Below, one piece after another: positions 16,256-24,564 of a stretch of DNA of 32,576 nt. The notes beneath the pieces were generated by a model. The model had not been told where the DNA came from and searched no databases. It saw only the letters and a program-made list of their open reading frames with translations. Each line of letters starts with the position of its first letter. The stretch's first letter is position 1. The translations under genes and the position numbers were made by a program. Source of the DNA: Microcaldota archaeon (GTDB lineage: Archaea > Micrarchaeota > Micrarchaeia > Micrarchaeales > CABMGC01); contig JAJZND010000022.1 in assembly GCA_021848025.1 (NCBI GenBank), forward strand, positions 1 through 32,576. Direction: 5' to 3'.

Positions 16256-17628
16256 TAGATTATGCCGAAGAGATATGCGCTCGCATGGCTTATTATGTTG
16301 ATAAGTGCATTCGGATATACGCCAAAGAAGAGAGTCGCGAAAATGCAGGCAATCAGCACTACCTGCAATCCTAATTCCATTTCCAGTTTCCTTTCGTTCT
16401 GCTTTCCAGTGTATGCTGCAAGTATGGGCCTTGCATAATAGTAGATTGAGATCACGCTGTTGATTATTCCGAGTATGGCTAGCACAAGCAGCCCGGAGTT
16501 TATAGCACTTAAGAAAAGGAGGAATTTGCCCACGAAACCTGTTGTCAGAGGCAGGCCCACCAGGGAAAGCATGAGCAGGGCCATAGCGAATGCGGCAAAC
16601 CTGTTCTCGCCATTCAATCCTATCAGGTCATCGATGCTGCTCCTGTTATTCTTCTCAAGCCAGGCAATAATGCCCAGTAAGCCTATGAAGATGAATGCGT
16701 GCGCAAATATCTGGAAAAGGGATCCTGTAATGCCGAGCTGGGAACGCGTAGCAATGCCTATTAAAATGTATCCCGCCTGCGAGATCGAAGAGTACGCCAT
16801 CATCCGCTTAAGATTCGTCTGCTTCAGGGCCACTATATTTCCATAGAACATAGTAAGGATGCAGAGCGCGGCCACCACTAAAAAGGCAGAACCATATCCG
16901 ACAAATACCAGTATCAGCACTTGTATAAGTGCGGCGAAGCCCAGCTTCTTATTCACACCGCCCAGCATTCCAGTGACATATGCGTCTGAGCCCTGGTACA
17001 CGTCAGGCACTAATACATTGAATGGGAACATTGAAGTTTCAAAGCCCAGTGCAATTATAAAAAGAACCGAAGCAAACATCATTATACTGTTCTTGCCGTG
17101 TTGCATGATTGACAGGCTGTTTGTTCCTCCATAAACAAGAACAATGGCGAGCGAGAGCATCGCTATCGCTATGGATGACATTATGAAGAATTTCGCAGAA
17201 GCCTCAAGGCTCTTTTTCGATAGCAATATGACAAAGACAGTAGGTATGGATGCTAGCTCAAGGCCGATAAAGATGCTTATAAGCGAGTTGGAGAGTGAAA
17301 CGGTAAACATTCCGATAAGCACAAAGCTGGCAAGAACGGAGAAATCGCCGTAATTGCGCGAGTATTCGAATGCAAGTATGTTTACAAGCAGCATCGATGC
17401 AGTGAAGAGTATTGAAAAGAAGAGCCCGTATGGATTAATGCTAACCAGATGAAATTCGGTGAAATTCCCATAAGCCACGCCGGTATATCCCAATACTATG
17501 CCTATAAGGCCCATGGCTATGATGTTGACTGCAAGCTGTGCCTTCTTTCTCCCAAGGAGCCTTACAGCAAGGTTTCCCAGCACAAGAAGAGCGCAGAGAA
17601 ATGCAAATACATAAAATATAAGCACCAT
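16255..17628 (-). CDS. nuoN: NADH-quinone oxidoreductase-like subunit N (antiporter-like)
   Basis: A 457-residue membrane protein of the Mrp-antiporter-like family with about 14 helices. It is identified as NuoN rather than NuoM by FPFNVLVPDVYQGSDAYVTG and GLELASIP, which match the NuoN forms 'FH.WVPDVYEGAPTPVT' and 'GLELLSLP'. The TM5-type glutamate (in GLE) and the lysine in NKKLGFAAL are the expected proton-path residues. It is the last gene of the complex I operon, 15 bases after nuoL. In most 11-gene operons nuoM stands between them; here it is missing. No terminator is visible downstream. Confidence 0.88.
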   Translation of the reverse strand: MVLIFYVFAFLCALLVLGNLAVRLLGRKKAQLAVNIIAMGLIGIVLGYTGVAYGNFTEFHLVSINPYGLFFSILFTASMLLVNILAFEYSRNYGDFSVLASFVLIGMFTVSLSNSLISIFIGLELASIPTVFVILLSKKSLEASAKFFIMSSIAIAMLSLAIVLVYGGTNSLSIMQHGKNSIMMFASVLFIIALGFETSMFPFNVLVPDVYQGSDAYVTGMLGGVNKKLGFAALIQVLILVFVGYGSAFLVVAALCILTMFYGNIVALKQTNLKRMMAYSSISQAGYILIGIATRSQLGITGSLFQIFAHAFIFIGLLGIIAWLEKNNRSSIDDLIGLNGENRFAAFAMALLMLSLVGLPLTTGFVGKFLLFLSAINSGLLVLAILGIINSVISIYYYARPILAAYTGKQNERKLEMELGLQVVLIACIFATLFFGVYPNALINIISHASAYLFGII

Positions 17629-17643
17629 ATTTCCACATCAAAG

Positions 17644-19425
17644 CTATACAATATAAATGTAAATTGTCAGTATCACAAGTCCGATGGCAAACAGGAGCGC
17701 ATAGAAGTTGATGCTTCCTGAGGAAAGTCTGCGCAGGTAAGAACCGAAATCAGAGACCAGGCGCCCTGCATAATCAAATAAATCGCTAAGATAAAGGTCG
17801 AAAAGAGCAAGGCCTTCCGCAAATCCGTAGATAAAGCCGGCTACGGCAAGATAAAGCGCGTTTATGGCCATGCTGCTGTAAATCAGATAGTTCAAGAGTC
17901 TCTGCTTTACTGCCATCCTTCTACTGAATGCAATGTAGCTTATGATCAGGCCAGCCACCGCTATTGCCATGACCGTGGCCGCGCCTATCGGCTGAAGTGA
18001 GGATGAGAGGAAAGAGCCTAGGAAGCTGTTTAGATAATAATTGGAATTCAGGGAGAGATATCTATTGAAATAAAAAAACGCGCCGGAAGCAAGCAGCGTA
18101 AATACAGACAGTACGGCCATTGCAGAAGTCATGCTCCTTGGCGTAGACTGATACCTGTTTATTACATCACTGTTGTGCGTATCTCTCGAAATCAGAAACA
18201 GCCATCTGAAGATATAAAAGCTTGTCAAGAGTCCTACGCCTGAGATTATTGCATATGCCAAGAGGTTTGCGGAGAATGACGCGCCGAGCCCAAGATTGGC
18301 GAAAAACCCGTCAAAAGGCACAAAGCCGGCAAGCGCAAGCACACCAAATAGCGTAGTAACATATGCTAACCTGCTGCTCTTCAGGCCTGATGTTTTGTCA
18401 ATATCGGTAGTCTCGTTCGCATCCATCACCACGCCTGAACCGAAGAAGAGCAACGCCTTATAGAAACTCTGCGCGAAGAAGAAGTAAAGAGCGGCTACAA
18501 GTGCGCCGCTGCTTACTGCTGCAAGCATAAGCGCCAGCTCCTGAACCGTGGAATATGCGATTACTTTCTTTATATGCTTCTCCTTCGAAGCGTTAAGTGC
18601 GGCAAGCACCGCTGTTATCACGCTTACGATGAGTATAATCCTGATTACGCCAGTCACTTCAAAGAGCGGGAGGAGAACTATCGCCGCAAAGACGCCTGCC
18701 TTTACCATTGTAGTCGAATGAAGGAATGCGGAAACAGGAGTCGGGCCTTCCATGGCATCAGGAAGCCACTCCATGAATGGAAATTGCGCTGATTTGGTAA
18801 AGATTGCTATGGCCATCATGGTGGCAGCAAGGGTGGCGAAGAGTGTATGCGAGCTCAATTGCTGGAATATAACTGCAAATTCCAGGCTGCCAAAGACGTT
18901 CAGGAATATAACCATCGTAGCCAGTATCGAAAGATCGCCGATCAGTATTATAGTAAAGGTCTTTCTCGCAGCTCTAGCGGCTCTCGGTTTCCAGTACCAA
19001 AATCCTATGAGCATATAGCTTGTGAGGCTGAGCATCTCCCATCCAATAAACAGCACTATAAAATTGCCGCTCATTGCAAAGAGCAGCATTGCGGCTTCAA
19101 AAGTCAGCATCTGAAAATAGAATCTTCTCTGCTCATCCTTGTTCTTCATATAGCCGAAGGAATAGAAAAGTATGAACGGAGCTATGAAGAGCACTATCGC
19201 AATGAGCATAAAACTTATCGGAGTGACTGTTGTAGTTATAGTGAAGGCCAGATTCCCTGCGCTGAACCATTCTGCGCTCCATGTGCCATACTGCAGTAAA
19301 GGAAGAAGTGCGAGGCTCACAATTGATCCTGCCAGAGCGATGTACCTGGAGAGTTTTCCGCTGCTGTCCAGAGCCACATAAGCGCTGGCAAATACAAGGG
19401 GCAATAATAAGTATAGGGTCAGCAT
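17644..19425 (-). CDS. nuoL: NADH-quinone oxidoreductase-like subunit L (antiporter-like)
   Basis: A 593-residue proton-pumping antiporter-like subunit. Family motifs are GWEMLSLTSYMLIGFWY (TM5 Glu), SAQFPFMEWLPDAMEGPTPV, SAFLHSTTMVKAGV (TM7-8 Lys) and HIKKVIAYSTVQELALM. The C-terminus keeps the long lateral-helix region, with RLSSGSINFYALLFAIGLV before the last helix, as in normal NuoL. In complex I this arm lies along NuoM and NuoN. With no NuoM in the operon, where it would dock is an open question. The start ATG at 19425 is four bases after the nuoK stop. Confidence 0.93.
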   Translation of the reverse strand: MLTLYLLLPLVFASAYVALDSSGKLSRYIALAGSIVSLALLPLLQYGTWSAEWFSAGNLAFTITTTVTPISFMLIAIVLFIAPFILFYSFGYMKNKDEQRRFYFQMLTFEAAMLLFAMSGNFIVLFIGWEMLSLTSYMLIGFWYWKPRAARAARKTFTIILIGDLSILATMVIFLNVFGSLEFAVIFQQLSSHTLFATLAATMMAIAIFTKSAQFPFMEWLPDAMEGPTPVSAFLHSTTMVKAGVFAAIVLLPLFEVTGVIRIILIVSVITAVLAALNASKEKHIKKVIAYSTVQELALMLAAVSSGALVAALYFFFAQSFYKALLFFGSGVVMDANETTDIDKTSGLKSSRLAYVTTLFGVLALAGFVPFDGFFANLGLGASFSANLLAYAIISGVGLLTSFYIFRWLFLISRDTHNSDVINRYQSTPRSMTSAMAVLSVFTLLASGAFFYFNRYLSLNSNYYLNSFLGSFLSSSLQPIGAATVMAIAVAGLIISYIAFSRRMAVKQRLLNYLIYSSMAINALYLAVAGFIYGFAEGLALFDLYLSDLFDYAGRLVSDFGSYLRRLSSGSINFYALLFAIGLVILTIYIYIV

Positions 19426-19429
19426 GCAT

Positions 19430-19738
19430 CTACCACTTCATCTTAGAGAGCCTGGTGACGTCAAAATCAAGGCCTCTGGCTTTCACGTAGACATAGAAGG
19501 CAATGACTGTTATTACTTCTACTGCGGCTACAGTCCATATGCTTATAAGCATCACTATCCCTGACGGATCCGGGCTCTTCTGGTAAGTGAAAAAGGTAAC
19601 AAGCAGGATGGTGCTTGCGAGCAGTATGAGTTCAACCGCAAGCATTATTACCACAAAATGTCTGTCGGTTGAGATCCCGGCAAGGGCAATCCCCACAAGA
19701 GAGAATGCTATTGCAATAATATAAGGAACATAAATCAT
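19430..19738 (-). CDS. nuoK: NADH-quinone oxidoreductase-like subunit K
   Basis: A 102-residue, three-helix membrane subunit. Glu36 (in AVELIL) and Glu74 (in AAVEVI) are the two buried glutamates essential for proton transfer in NuoK, and both are present at their usual spacing. Length matches the family (~100). The ATG overlaps the nuoJ stop (ATGA), so translation is coupled. Confidence 0.93.
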   Translation of the reverse strand: MIYVPYIIAIAFSLVGIALAGISTDRHFVVIMLAVELILLASTILLVTFFTYQKSPDPSGIVMLISIWTVAAVEVITVIAFYVYVKARGLDFDVTRLSKMKW

Positions 19739-20214
19739 ACTATCAACCGAATATACTTTTTTAGTATAATTATGCTGCCTATTGCTGCTGAGAAAAGCAG
19801 CAGTGAAGCCATGACAAATAATAAATAATACGTGGATACTGCCTGTCCTATTACGCTGACAAAATTGGCCGTTGAAAGCTGCTCCCCAGCAGCATCATAT
19901 CTGAAGGCTATAAGCATGAGCGCTGCTGAGACTATAATTGCCATGATAAAAAAAGCAGGCAGGCTCTCAAGGCTCCTTTCTTTCTCGTCAGCAGCTAGAG
20001 CAACTATCAGGTAAGTAGAGAGTCCGCCTACAAAAATGAAGAGCTGCATCAGGGCAAGGAAGATCTGCCCCATAACCGCAAAAATCAGGGCGCTTCCTAC
20101 AAATGCAAAAGTTAGGCTTATAACAGAGAAAATGAGCTTTCTGGAAGTGAATATACCTACACTAGCGGCGAGGGTGAATAATCCTATGGCAACAGCAGCT
20201 AGCGTATCGAGCAT
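19735..20214 (-). CDS. nuoJ: NADH-quinone oxidoreductase-like subunit J
   Basis: A 159-residue membrane protein with five predicted helices. The third-helix region FLALMQLFIFVGGLSTYLIV corresponds to the family's 'fla..Qi.iYvGav.vL..f' segment that forms the pi-bulge helix. The usual tyrosine-valine-glycine-alanine reads Phe-Val-Gly-Gly here. It lies five bases after nuoI and overlaps nuoK by four bases. Sequence conservation in NuoJ is low, so operon position carries much of the assignment. Confidence 0.88.
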   Translation of the reverse strand: MLDTLAAVAIGLFTLAASVGIFTSRKLIFSVISLTFAFVGSALIFAVMGQIFLALMQLFIFVGGLSTYLIVALAADEKERSLESLPAFFIMAIIVSAALMLIAFRYDAAGEQLSTANFVSVIGQAVSTYYLLFVMASLLLFSAAIGSIIILKKYIRLIV

Positions 20215-20219
20215 GTGAT

Positions 20220-20582
20220 CTACTCAAGCTCCTCGGGCCTTTTAATAAGATCCCTCTTATCGTATGCTTCAAAGCTGTAATCCTTACTTAACGTTAGGCA
20301 CTTGGGCGGACAGACTTCTTCGCATAGCGCGCAAAAGAGGCACCGCTCTATGCCTACCTGTGGCATGACCTTGACCCCTTTGTCGGTCTTTACCTCAACC
20401 ATCGTTATGGTTTTGTTTGGGCATATCTTCTCGCAGGCAGTGCAGCTTATGCACGTATCCATATCCAGCCTGAGCATGCCTCTGTAAGTATCTGGCATGG
20501 ATTCGCGCTCTTCAGGATACTCTACAGTAAATCTCTTTTCTGCAAGAGTCTTTGCAGCTTCAACAAGCGGTTCTACCAACAT
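20220..20582 (-). CDS. nuoI: NADH-quinone oxidoreductase-like subunit I, 2x[4Fe-4S] ferredoxin subunit
   Basis: A 120-residue protein with two classical [4Fe-4S] motifs: CISCTACEKICP (Cys44, 47, 50, 54) and CLFCALCEEVCP (Cys81, 84, 87, 91). These clusters pass electrons from the input module to NuoB. I start it at ATG 20582, with GGGGG four to five bases upstream, instead of the in-frame TTG at 20594, which would place the start only a base after the nuoH stop. With nuoE, nuoF and nuoG absent, this subunit is the likely docking point for reduced ferredoxin or another small donor, as proposed for related archaeal complexes. Confidence 0.92.
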   Translation of the reverse strand: MLVEPLVEAAKTLAEKRFTVEYPEERESMPDTYRGMLRLDMDTCISCTACEKICPNKTITMVEVKTDKGVKVMPQVGIERCLFCALCEEVCPPKCLTLSKDYSFEAYDKRDLIKRPEELE

Positions 20583-20595
20583 GGCTACCCCCAAA

Positions 20596-21603
20596 TCATA
20601 CGAACAGTATGTATGTTATTACAAGGTTTATTAATGATAACGGTATAAGCCAGATCCATCCAAAGCGCAGTATCCTGTCTATGCGCATCCTGAACATAGT
20701 TACCCTTACCATTATTACTGCAAGGGCCACTATGAACGCCTTTCCTATCAGCCATGCAATAGGCGGCAGGAAAGACGGGCCGAGCCATCCGCCCAGGAAG
20801 AGTATGGAGAGCAGCAGCCCGCCAAGGAACACCTTGGAATAATCGAGGAATAAGTAAAGTGCATAATACGGCGCACTGATGTCAGTGAGCCAGCCTGCTA
20901 TCAATTCAGAATCTGCCTCATTCAAGTCAAAAGGCGGCCGCTCAAGCTCCGCAAGCAGGGCGATGAAGAAGATCACAAAGCCAACCGGCATTAAAAATAA
21001 GAACCATCCCCTCTCCTGCGCGCTTATCAGCGCCTGTATATTGTAACTGTTCGTTATGAGCACTGTGGAAGCTATTACCAGCATCATCGGTATTTCATAG
21101 CTGAGAAGAAGCAAGACCGACCTCTGCGCGCTGATATCTGCATACTTGTTACCGCTGGCGAACGCTGCGATAAAGAGTATTATCGGGGTAAATCCAAGCA
21201 AAACGAATACGGCAAGCAAGCCGGGCCCTATATTCGCAGCCTGCAGAGACGGCGAATATGGCAGAAGAAGCACAAGAAATACCGTAAGAGCCACAAGAAG
21301 CTGCGGCGCAAGCGAGAAAAGCACCGGATATGCAGTCTTAGGTGCTACTTTTTCTTTCGCAATAAGCTTGATAAGGTCAGCCAGATTCTGCAGTATGCCA
21401 AACTTACCAAGATAAGTGGGGCCATGCCTGTAGTGCGCTTTTGCAATGAGTTTCCTTTCTATCCAGCCAAAGAGGTAGGCGAAGACTGACATTATTAAGA
21501 GAACGAAGATTACATATATCACAAGGAAGACTAAGCTGATCAGTATATTTCCGGAGTTCAGTCCGTTCTGCATTATTGTATATACATCTATCATGCCGGT
21601 CAT
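20596..21603 (-). CDS. nuoH: NADH-quinone oxidoreductase-like subunit H
   Basis: The 335-residue membrane subunit that forms the quinone chamber with NuoB and NuoD. Conserved pieces are WIERKLIAKAHYRHGPTYLG (usually 'ERK...R.GP...G'), LADLIKLIAKE, and the signature loop ELERPPFDLNEADSELIAGW. In that loop the normal ending 'AGYNVEYSG' is replaced by AGWLTDISA, so the helix after it diverges. Eight helices are visible. ATGA overlap with nuoD couples translation. Confidence 0.93.
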   Translation of the reverse strand: MTGMIDVYTIMQNGLNSGNILISLVFLVIYVIFVLLIMSVFAYLFGWIERKLIAKAHYRHGPTYLGKFGILQNLADLIKLIAKEKVAPKTAYPVLFSLAPQLLVALTVFLVLLLPYSPSLQAANIGPGLLAVFVLLGFTPIILFIAAFASGNKYADISAQRSVLLLLSYEIPMMLVIASTVLITNSYNIQALISAQERGWFLFLMPVGFVIFFIALLAELERPPFDLNEADSELIAGWLTDISAPYYALYLFLDYSKVFLGGLLLSILFLGGWLGPSFLPPIAWLIGKAFIVALAVIMVRVTMFRMRIDRILRFGWIWLIPLSLINLVITYILFV

Positions 21604-22694
21604 CTATCTACATCAGCCATTATGAAATCAAGCGTGCTTGTTATTGCAAAGAGATCCGCAATCCTGCAACCCCTTGCAATGTGCCTGAGTGCTGCCAGGT
21701 TTATGAAGGTCGGTGCGCGTATAGAGAGTCTGTAAGCGCTCTGCGGATCAGCTACAAGATACATTAGTTCTTCGCCGCGCGGCACCTCTCTGCTCACTAT
21801 GGAAATGCGGTTCTTTGCATTAGGCATTACCAGCTTGACAGGCATGCCCACTGCGTCGCCTTCAGGCATTGTCCTAAGGGCTTCCCTGACAAGCCTTATG
21901 CTCTCGCCTATCTCCATCATCCTAACTTTATATCTTGCGAAATTGTCTCCGCTGACAGCGTGCTTGGAGCTGAAATGAAGCTTGTTATATACATAATAGG
22001 TATTATCCTTCCTCACATCGTAATCTACGCCAGAAGCCCGCAGAATCTGTCCCGTAACGCCCAGGTCGAGCGCATCCTCCTTCGATAGGATGCCTACGCC
22101 TTTCATTCTCTCTATAAAGACGGGATTCTTCTCAATGAACCTCTCGTATCGTGGCAGCCTCTTCTCAAGGTAATCAAGAAGCTTGTTGGCATGTTCATCA
22201 AAACCTGCAGGCAGATCACGCACCAGGCCTCCAAGACGCATGTTCACATAGAACATTCTGCTGCCTGTTGCTTCCTCAAGCAGCCTTAATACAAGGTCCC
22301 TGTCCATAAATGCCCACATGAAACCTGTTGTAAGCTGCCCCAGGTCATTGCATGTGGTGCCAAGCCAGAGAAGATGGCTTGCAATTCTCTGCAGCTCAAG
22401 CAGCACAACCCTGATATACTGGGCGCGCTCCTTTACTTCTATTCCAAGTGCTTTCTCCACGGTTGCGACAAAGAGCTCGTCTACCGAGAGTGGCGCTGCA
22501 TAGTCAAGCTTCTCCATATATGGCGGGCATTGCATATATTTTCTGTTCTCTACAAGCTTCTCCACGCCCCTGTGCAGGAAGCCTATCCTTGTATCGACAT
22601 CAACTACTGTGTCGCCGTCAAGATCTACAACCAGGCGGAGAACTCCGTGTGTGCTGGGATGGACAGGGCCTATATTTATCCTGGTTAATGCCAT
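21600..22694 (-). CDS. nuoD: NADH-quinone oxidoreductase-like subunit D (49-kDa type)
   Basis: The 364-residue quinone-site subunit. INIGPVHPSTHGVLRLVVDL is the quinone-binding beta-hairpin with its conserved His pair, followed by DTRIGFLHRGVEKL. Later come LGTTCNDLG, GGLVRDLP and the C-terminal DFIMADVDR. The [NiFe]-hydrogenase cysteines are not present, so it is the respiratory NuoD type and not a group 4 hydrogenase large subunit. Its ATG follows the nuoC stop directly. Length is slightly shorter than the ~400 of bacterial NuoD. Confidence 0.94.
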   Translation of the reverse strand: MALTRINIGPVHPSTHGVLRLVVDLDGDTVVDVDTRIGFLHRGVEKLVENRKYMQCPPYMEKLDYAAPLSVDELFVATVEKALGIEVKERAQYIRVVLLELQRIASHLLWLGTTCNDLGQLTTGFMWAFMDRDLVLRLLEEATGSRMFYVNMRLGGLVRDLPAGFDEHANKLLDYLEKRLPRYERFIEKNPVFIERMKGVGILSKEDALDLGVTGQILRASGVDYDVRKDNTYYVYNKLHFSSKHAVSGDNFARYKVRMMEIGESIRLVREALRTMPEGDAVGMPVKLVMPNAKNRISIVSREVPRGEELMYLVADPQSAYRLSIRAPTFINLAALRHIARGCRIADLFAITSTLDFIMADVDR

Positions 22695-23072
22695 TCATTC
22701 ACGCTTCTCGTATGGCTCATTCCATGCAAAATTTTTCCTAAGCGGATACCCCCTGCCGTCCCATTTCGCAAGGATAAGCCTTTTCGCCTTTCTCCCCTTT
22801 ATCTCCACGCCAAACATTTCTGCAAGCTCGCGCTCGTACCAGTCTGCGGCTTTGTAATAATTCATTATCGTGTGCACATAGAGGTCAGAAGGGTCAAGGT
22901 CAACTTCGAGCACCTCGTCCTTCAATGCAGAGGTGTTCCTGAGAATATAAATAAGCTGTACGCTCTTGATGTAATCCACCGCAGTTATCTTAACCAGATA
23001 ATCATACCCGTTCTTTTTCATCTCCTCTATCTTGCTGTGCAAGTTCTCTCTATCTACCTTCAATGTCTCCAC
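22695..23072 (-). CDS. nuoC: NADH-quinone oxidoreductase-like subunit C (30-kDa type)
   Basis: A 125-residue peripheral subunit that holds NuoD and NuoI. The diagnostic segment ADWYERELAEMFGVEIKG matches the family's 'W.EREv.DmfGi.f.gHpd', and RGYPLRKNF follows as usual. The start is GTG at 23072, inside the end of nuoB (23-base overlap). An AGGTGGAG purine run covers this GTG, so a slightly later TTG start is possible. It is near the minimum length for the family. Confidence 0.88.
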   Translation of the reverse strand: METLKVDRENLHSKIEEMKKNGYDYLVKITAVDYIKSVQLIYILRNTSALKDEVLEVDLDPSDLYVHTIMNYYKAADWYERELAEMFGVEIKGRKAKRLILAKWDGRGYPLRKNFAWNEPYEKRE

Positions 23073-23622
23073 CTAATTTTTTCTGAAGCTTTATCATCGC
23101 CCCAAACAGGTTCTCCGGTTTTGGCGGGCAGCCAGCTACAAAGACATCTACAGGGAGTACCTGGTCTATGCCCTTTATTATATTGTAGCTCTCCCACCAC
23201 GGCCCCCCGCACGTGGCGCACTCTCCGTAAGCTATAACATATCTCGGCTTTGCCATCTGCTCATACATGCGCTTTATTTCAGGTATCATTGATTTTGTAA
23301 CCCATCCTGCAATGACCATAACATCTGCCTGCCGCGGGGTTGGCCTTAGCATGAGAAAGCCCTTTCTCTCAGCATCCACTCTCGAGGAAGCAAAATCCAT
23401 GAGCTCCATCGCACAGCAGGCGAGGCCAAACTGCAGCGGCCATACTGAGTTGACCCTTGACCAATTCACAAGCTTGCCAGACACGCCCTTGCTGAGGTCA
23501 GAGAGCTTAGCGAAGAGGACATTCGGCTTAATCTCCCTCCCCTTCAGCGAGTCCTGGACCAGCTTGTCCATCTCCTTGCGCGCATTCTCAAATTCCTGGC
23601 CATCGTAATCTATTCCGTTCAT
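23050..23622 (-). CDS. nuoB: NADH-quinone oxidoreductase-like subunit B (PSST type)
   Basis: The 190-residue subunit that carries cluster N2, the last Fe-S centre before quinone. The tandem cysteines (Cys69, Cys70 in FGLACCAMELM), Cys135 (in GECATCGG) and Cys165 (in AGCPPKPE) are the four expected ligands. RPTPRQADVMVIAG is the conserved strand before them. Its start overlaps the nuoA stop (ATGA). Confidence 0.95.
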   Translation of the reverse strand: MNGIDYDGQEFENARKEMDKLVQDSLKGREIKPNVLFAKLSDLSKGVSGKLVNWSRVNSVWPLQFGLACCAMELMDFASSRVDAERKGFLMLRPTPRQADVMVIAGWVTKSMIPEIKRMYEQMAKPRYVIAYGECATCGGPWWESYNIIKGIDQVLPVDVFVAGCPPKPENLFGAMIKLQKKLGGDIEGR

Positions 23623-23984
23623 TCATCCACCCACGAATCCTTCCTGGCATAAATGACTATTATGATCTCAAGCAGGAAGCCTGCCGCAAGGAAAGCAAGC
23701 ATGAAGTAATTGTAAACATAGCTGACAGAGCGTGCAGCGATAACCCAGAAGAGAGTAATTGTAACCAGTATCTCAAAGAAGAGAAAGAGGGAAAAGTAGT
23801 GGAAATACTCCTTCATTATGGTTATCCTGCTTCCGACGCTCTCTTCCCCGCTCTCAAAGTTGAGTTCTGCAACCTGTGACGAGCTGCGCCTTTTCCTTAT
23901 CATCATCGAGCCTATTATCATTGATGCAGGCACGAAAACGGCAAAGAACGCGAATACAAGTATTGCCACATAGTTCGGATACAT
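23619..23984 (-). CDS. nuoA: NADH-quinone oxidoreductase-like subunit A
   Basis: First gene of the complex I operon. The open frame extends upstream to 24152, but I start at ATG 23984. It gives a 121-residue protein of normal NuoA length beginning just before the first helix (MYPNYVAILVFAFF), and TTTTAAAT (plus-strand 24005-24012) lies 24-25 bases upstream, as for a leaderless message. Three helices are seen. Conserved NuoA loops are diverged: the usual 'ECG' reads ESG, and 'FDiE' in helix 2 reads FFEIL, so both acidic positions are altered. Confidence 0.85.
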   Translation of the reverse strand: MYPNYVAILVFAFFAVFVPASMIIGSMMIRKRRSSSQVAELNFESGEESVGSRITIMKEYFHYFSLFLFFEILVTITLFWVIAARSVSYVYNYFMLAFLAAGFLLEIIIVIYARKDSWVDE

Positions 23985-24004
23985 AGAATAAGTGTTGATA
24001 AATA

Positions 24005-24012
24005 ATTTAAAA
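24005..24012 (-). promoter_or_regulatory. TATA box of the nuo operon
   Basis: Minus-strand TTTTAAAT centred 24-25 bases before ATG 23984. It would drive the whole 7.7-kb nuoABCDHIJKLN transcript. Confidence 0.6.
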
Positions 24013-24057
24013 TAAGCTTCGGATAAATTCTCGGATTTCATTCCGGGCCTGTAAGTA

Positions 24058-24066
24058 TTATAAATT
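24058..24066 (+). promoter_or_regulatory. TATA box of the 93-aa gene
   Basis: TTATAAATT centred about 30 bases before ATG 24092. It is divergent from the nuo operon promoter 50 bases away. Confidence 0.55.
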
Positions 24067-24091
24067 TTGATAAGGAAAAAAGAATGTTGAA

Positions 24092-24373
24092 ATGGGAGAG
24101 AGTGATAGGCGCATATCAGAAAAGGCGCGCCAGATATTAAATGCGGGTTCAATCAAGGTCCGCGTCGTAAGAAGCGGGATGGCCCAGCAGCTGACATTTA
24201 CTGTTAAGAAAGTCAAATTCGGAAATATAGAGTATACAGAACTTTTTACCAGCAGGACTGTCGATCTGGCTGAAATAAAGAGGATTGTGGCGGAAATAGG
24301 CCTGCCGGTAGAATCCCAGAACTGCAAAGTCTTCCCCGAAGGTACATCCGCATCAGATTTTCAAGGGCTGTAA
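24092..24373 (+). CDS. Hypothetical protein, 93 aa
   Basis: I cannot assign this small protein. It begins with a basic helix (RRISEKARQILNAG), then shows strand-rich sequence (IKVRVVRS, QLTFTVKKVKFGNIEY, ELFTS), a helix (AEIKRIVAEIG) and a short tail with one Cys. The overall alpha-beta pattern suggests a compact globular protein. It has its own TATA box and is divergent from nuoA. Its stop is five bases from the stop of the convergent zinc microprotein. An overlapping ATG at 24084 opens only a short frame. Confidence 0.7.
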   Translation: MGESDRRISEKARQILNAGSIKVRVVRSGMAQQLTFTVKKVKFGNIEYTELFTSRTVDLAEIKRIVAEIGLPVESQNCKVFPEGTSASDFQGL

Positions 24374-24378
24374 AATTG

Positions 24379-24549
24379 TCATCTGCGCGCGCGGCCTCCG
24401 TCTATTTTCGCAGCCATTCTCCCACGCGCACAGCTTGCACATACATTCATAGTTTTGTCGTAATGCTCATTGCATACTGGCCTCCCGCACATAGAACACT
24501 TCATACTTGCAGGCTGCCCGCACATATGGCACAATCCTTTCTTCTCCAT
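24379..24549 (-). CDS. Zinc-finger microprotein, 56 aa
   Basis: The 56-residue ORF encodes three Cys pairs: CHMCG, CSMCG and CASC. VCNEHY between them gives a fourth cysteine-histidine set. This is a HIT- or B-box-like double zinc finger (LCHMCGQPASMKCSMCGRPV, then CNEHY, then CASC). The tail is basic (GGRARR). The gene follows the PriL-like gene by 15 bases on the same strand with GGTGA upstream, so it is probably in that operon. Function is unknown. Similar small finger proteins in archaea often bind nucleic acid or ribosomes. Confidence 0.75.
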   Translation of the reverse strand: MEKKGLCHMCGQPASMKCSMCGRPVCNEHYDKTMNVCASCARGRMAAKIDGGRARR

Positions 24550-24564
24550 CCATTCACCAGATAA

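Noticed and set aside
20583-20594. TTG start for nuoI
   Set aside because: It is only a base from the nuoH stop and lacks a spaced ribosome site; the ATG at 20582 has GGGGG upstream.
23985-24152. N-terminal extension of nuoA
   Set aside because: It would start upstream of both TATA elements and give a protein about 55 residues longer than the family.
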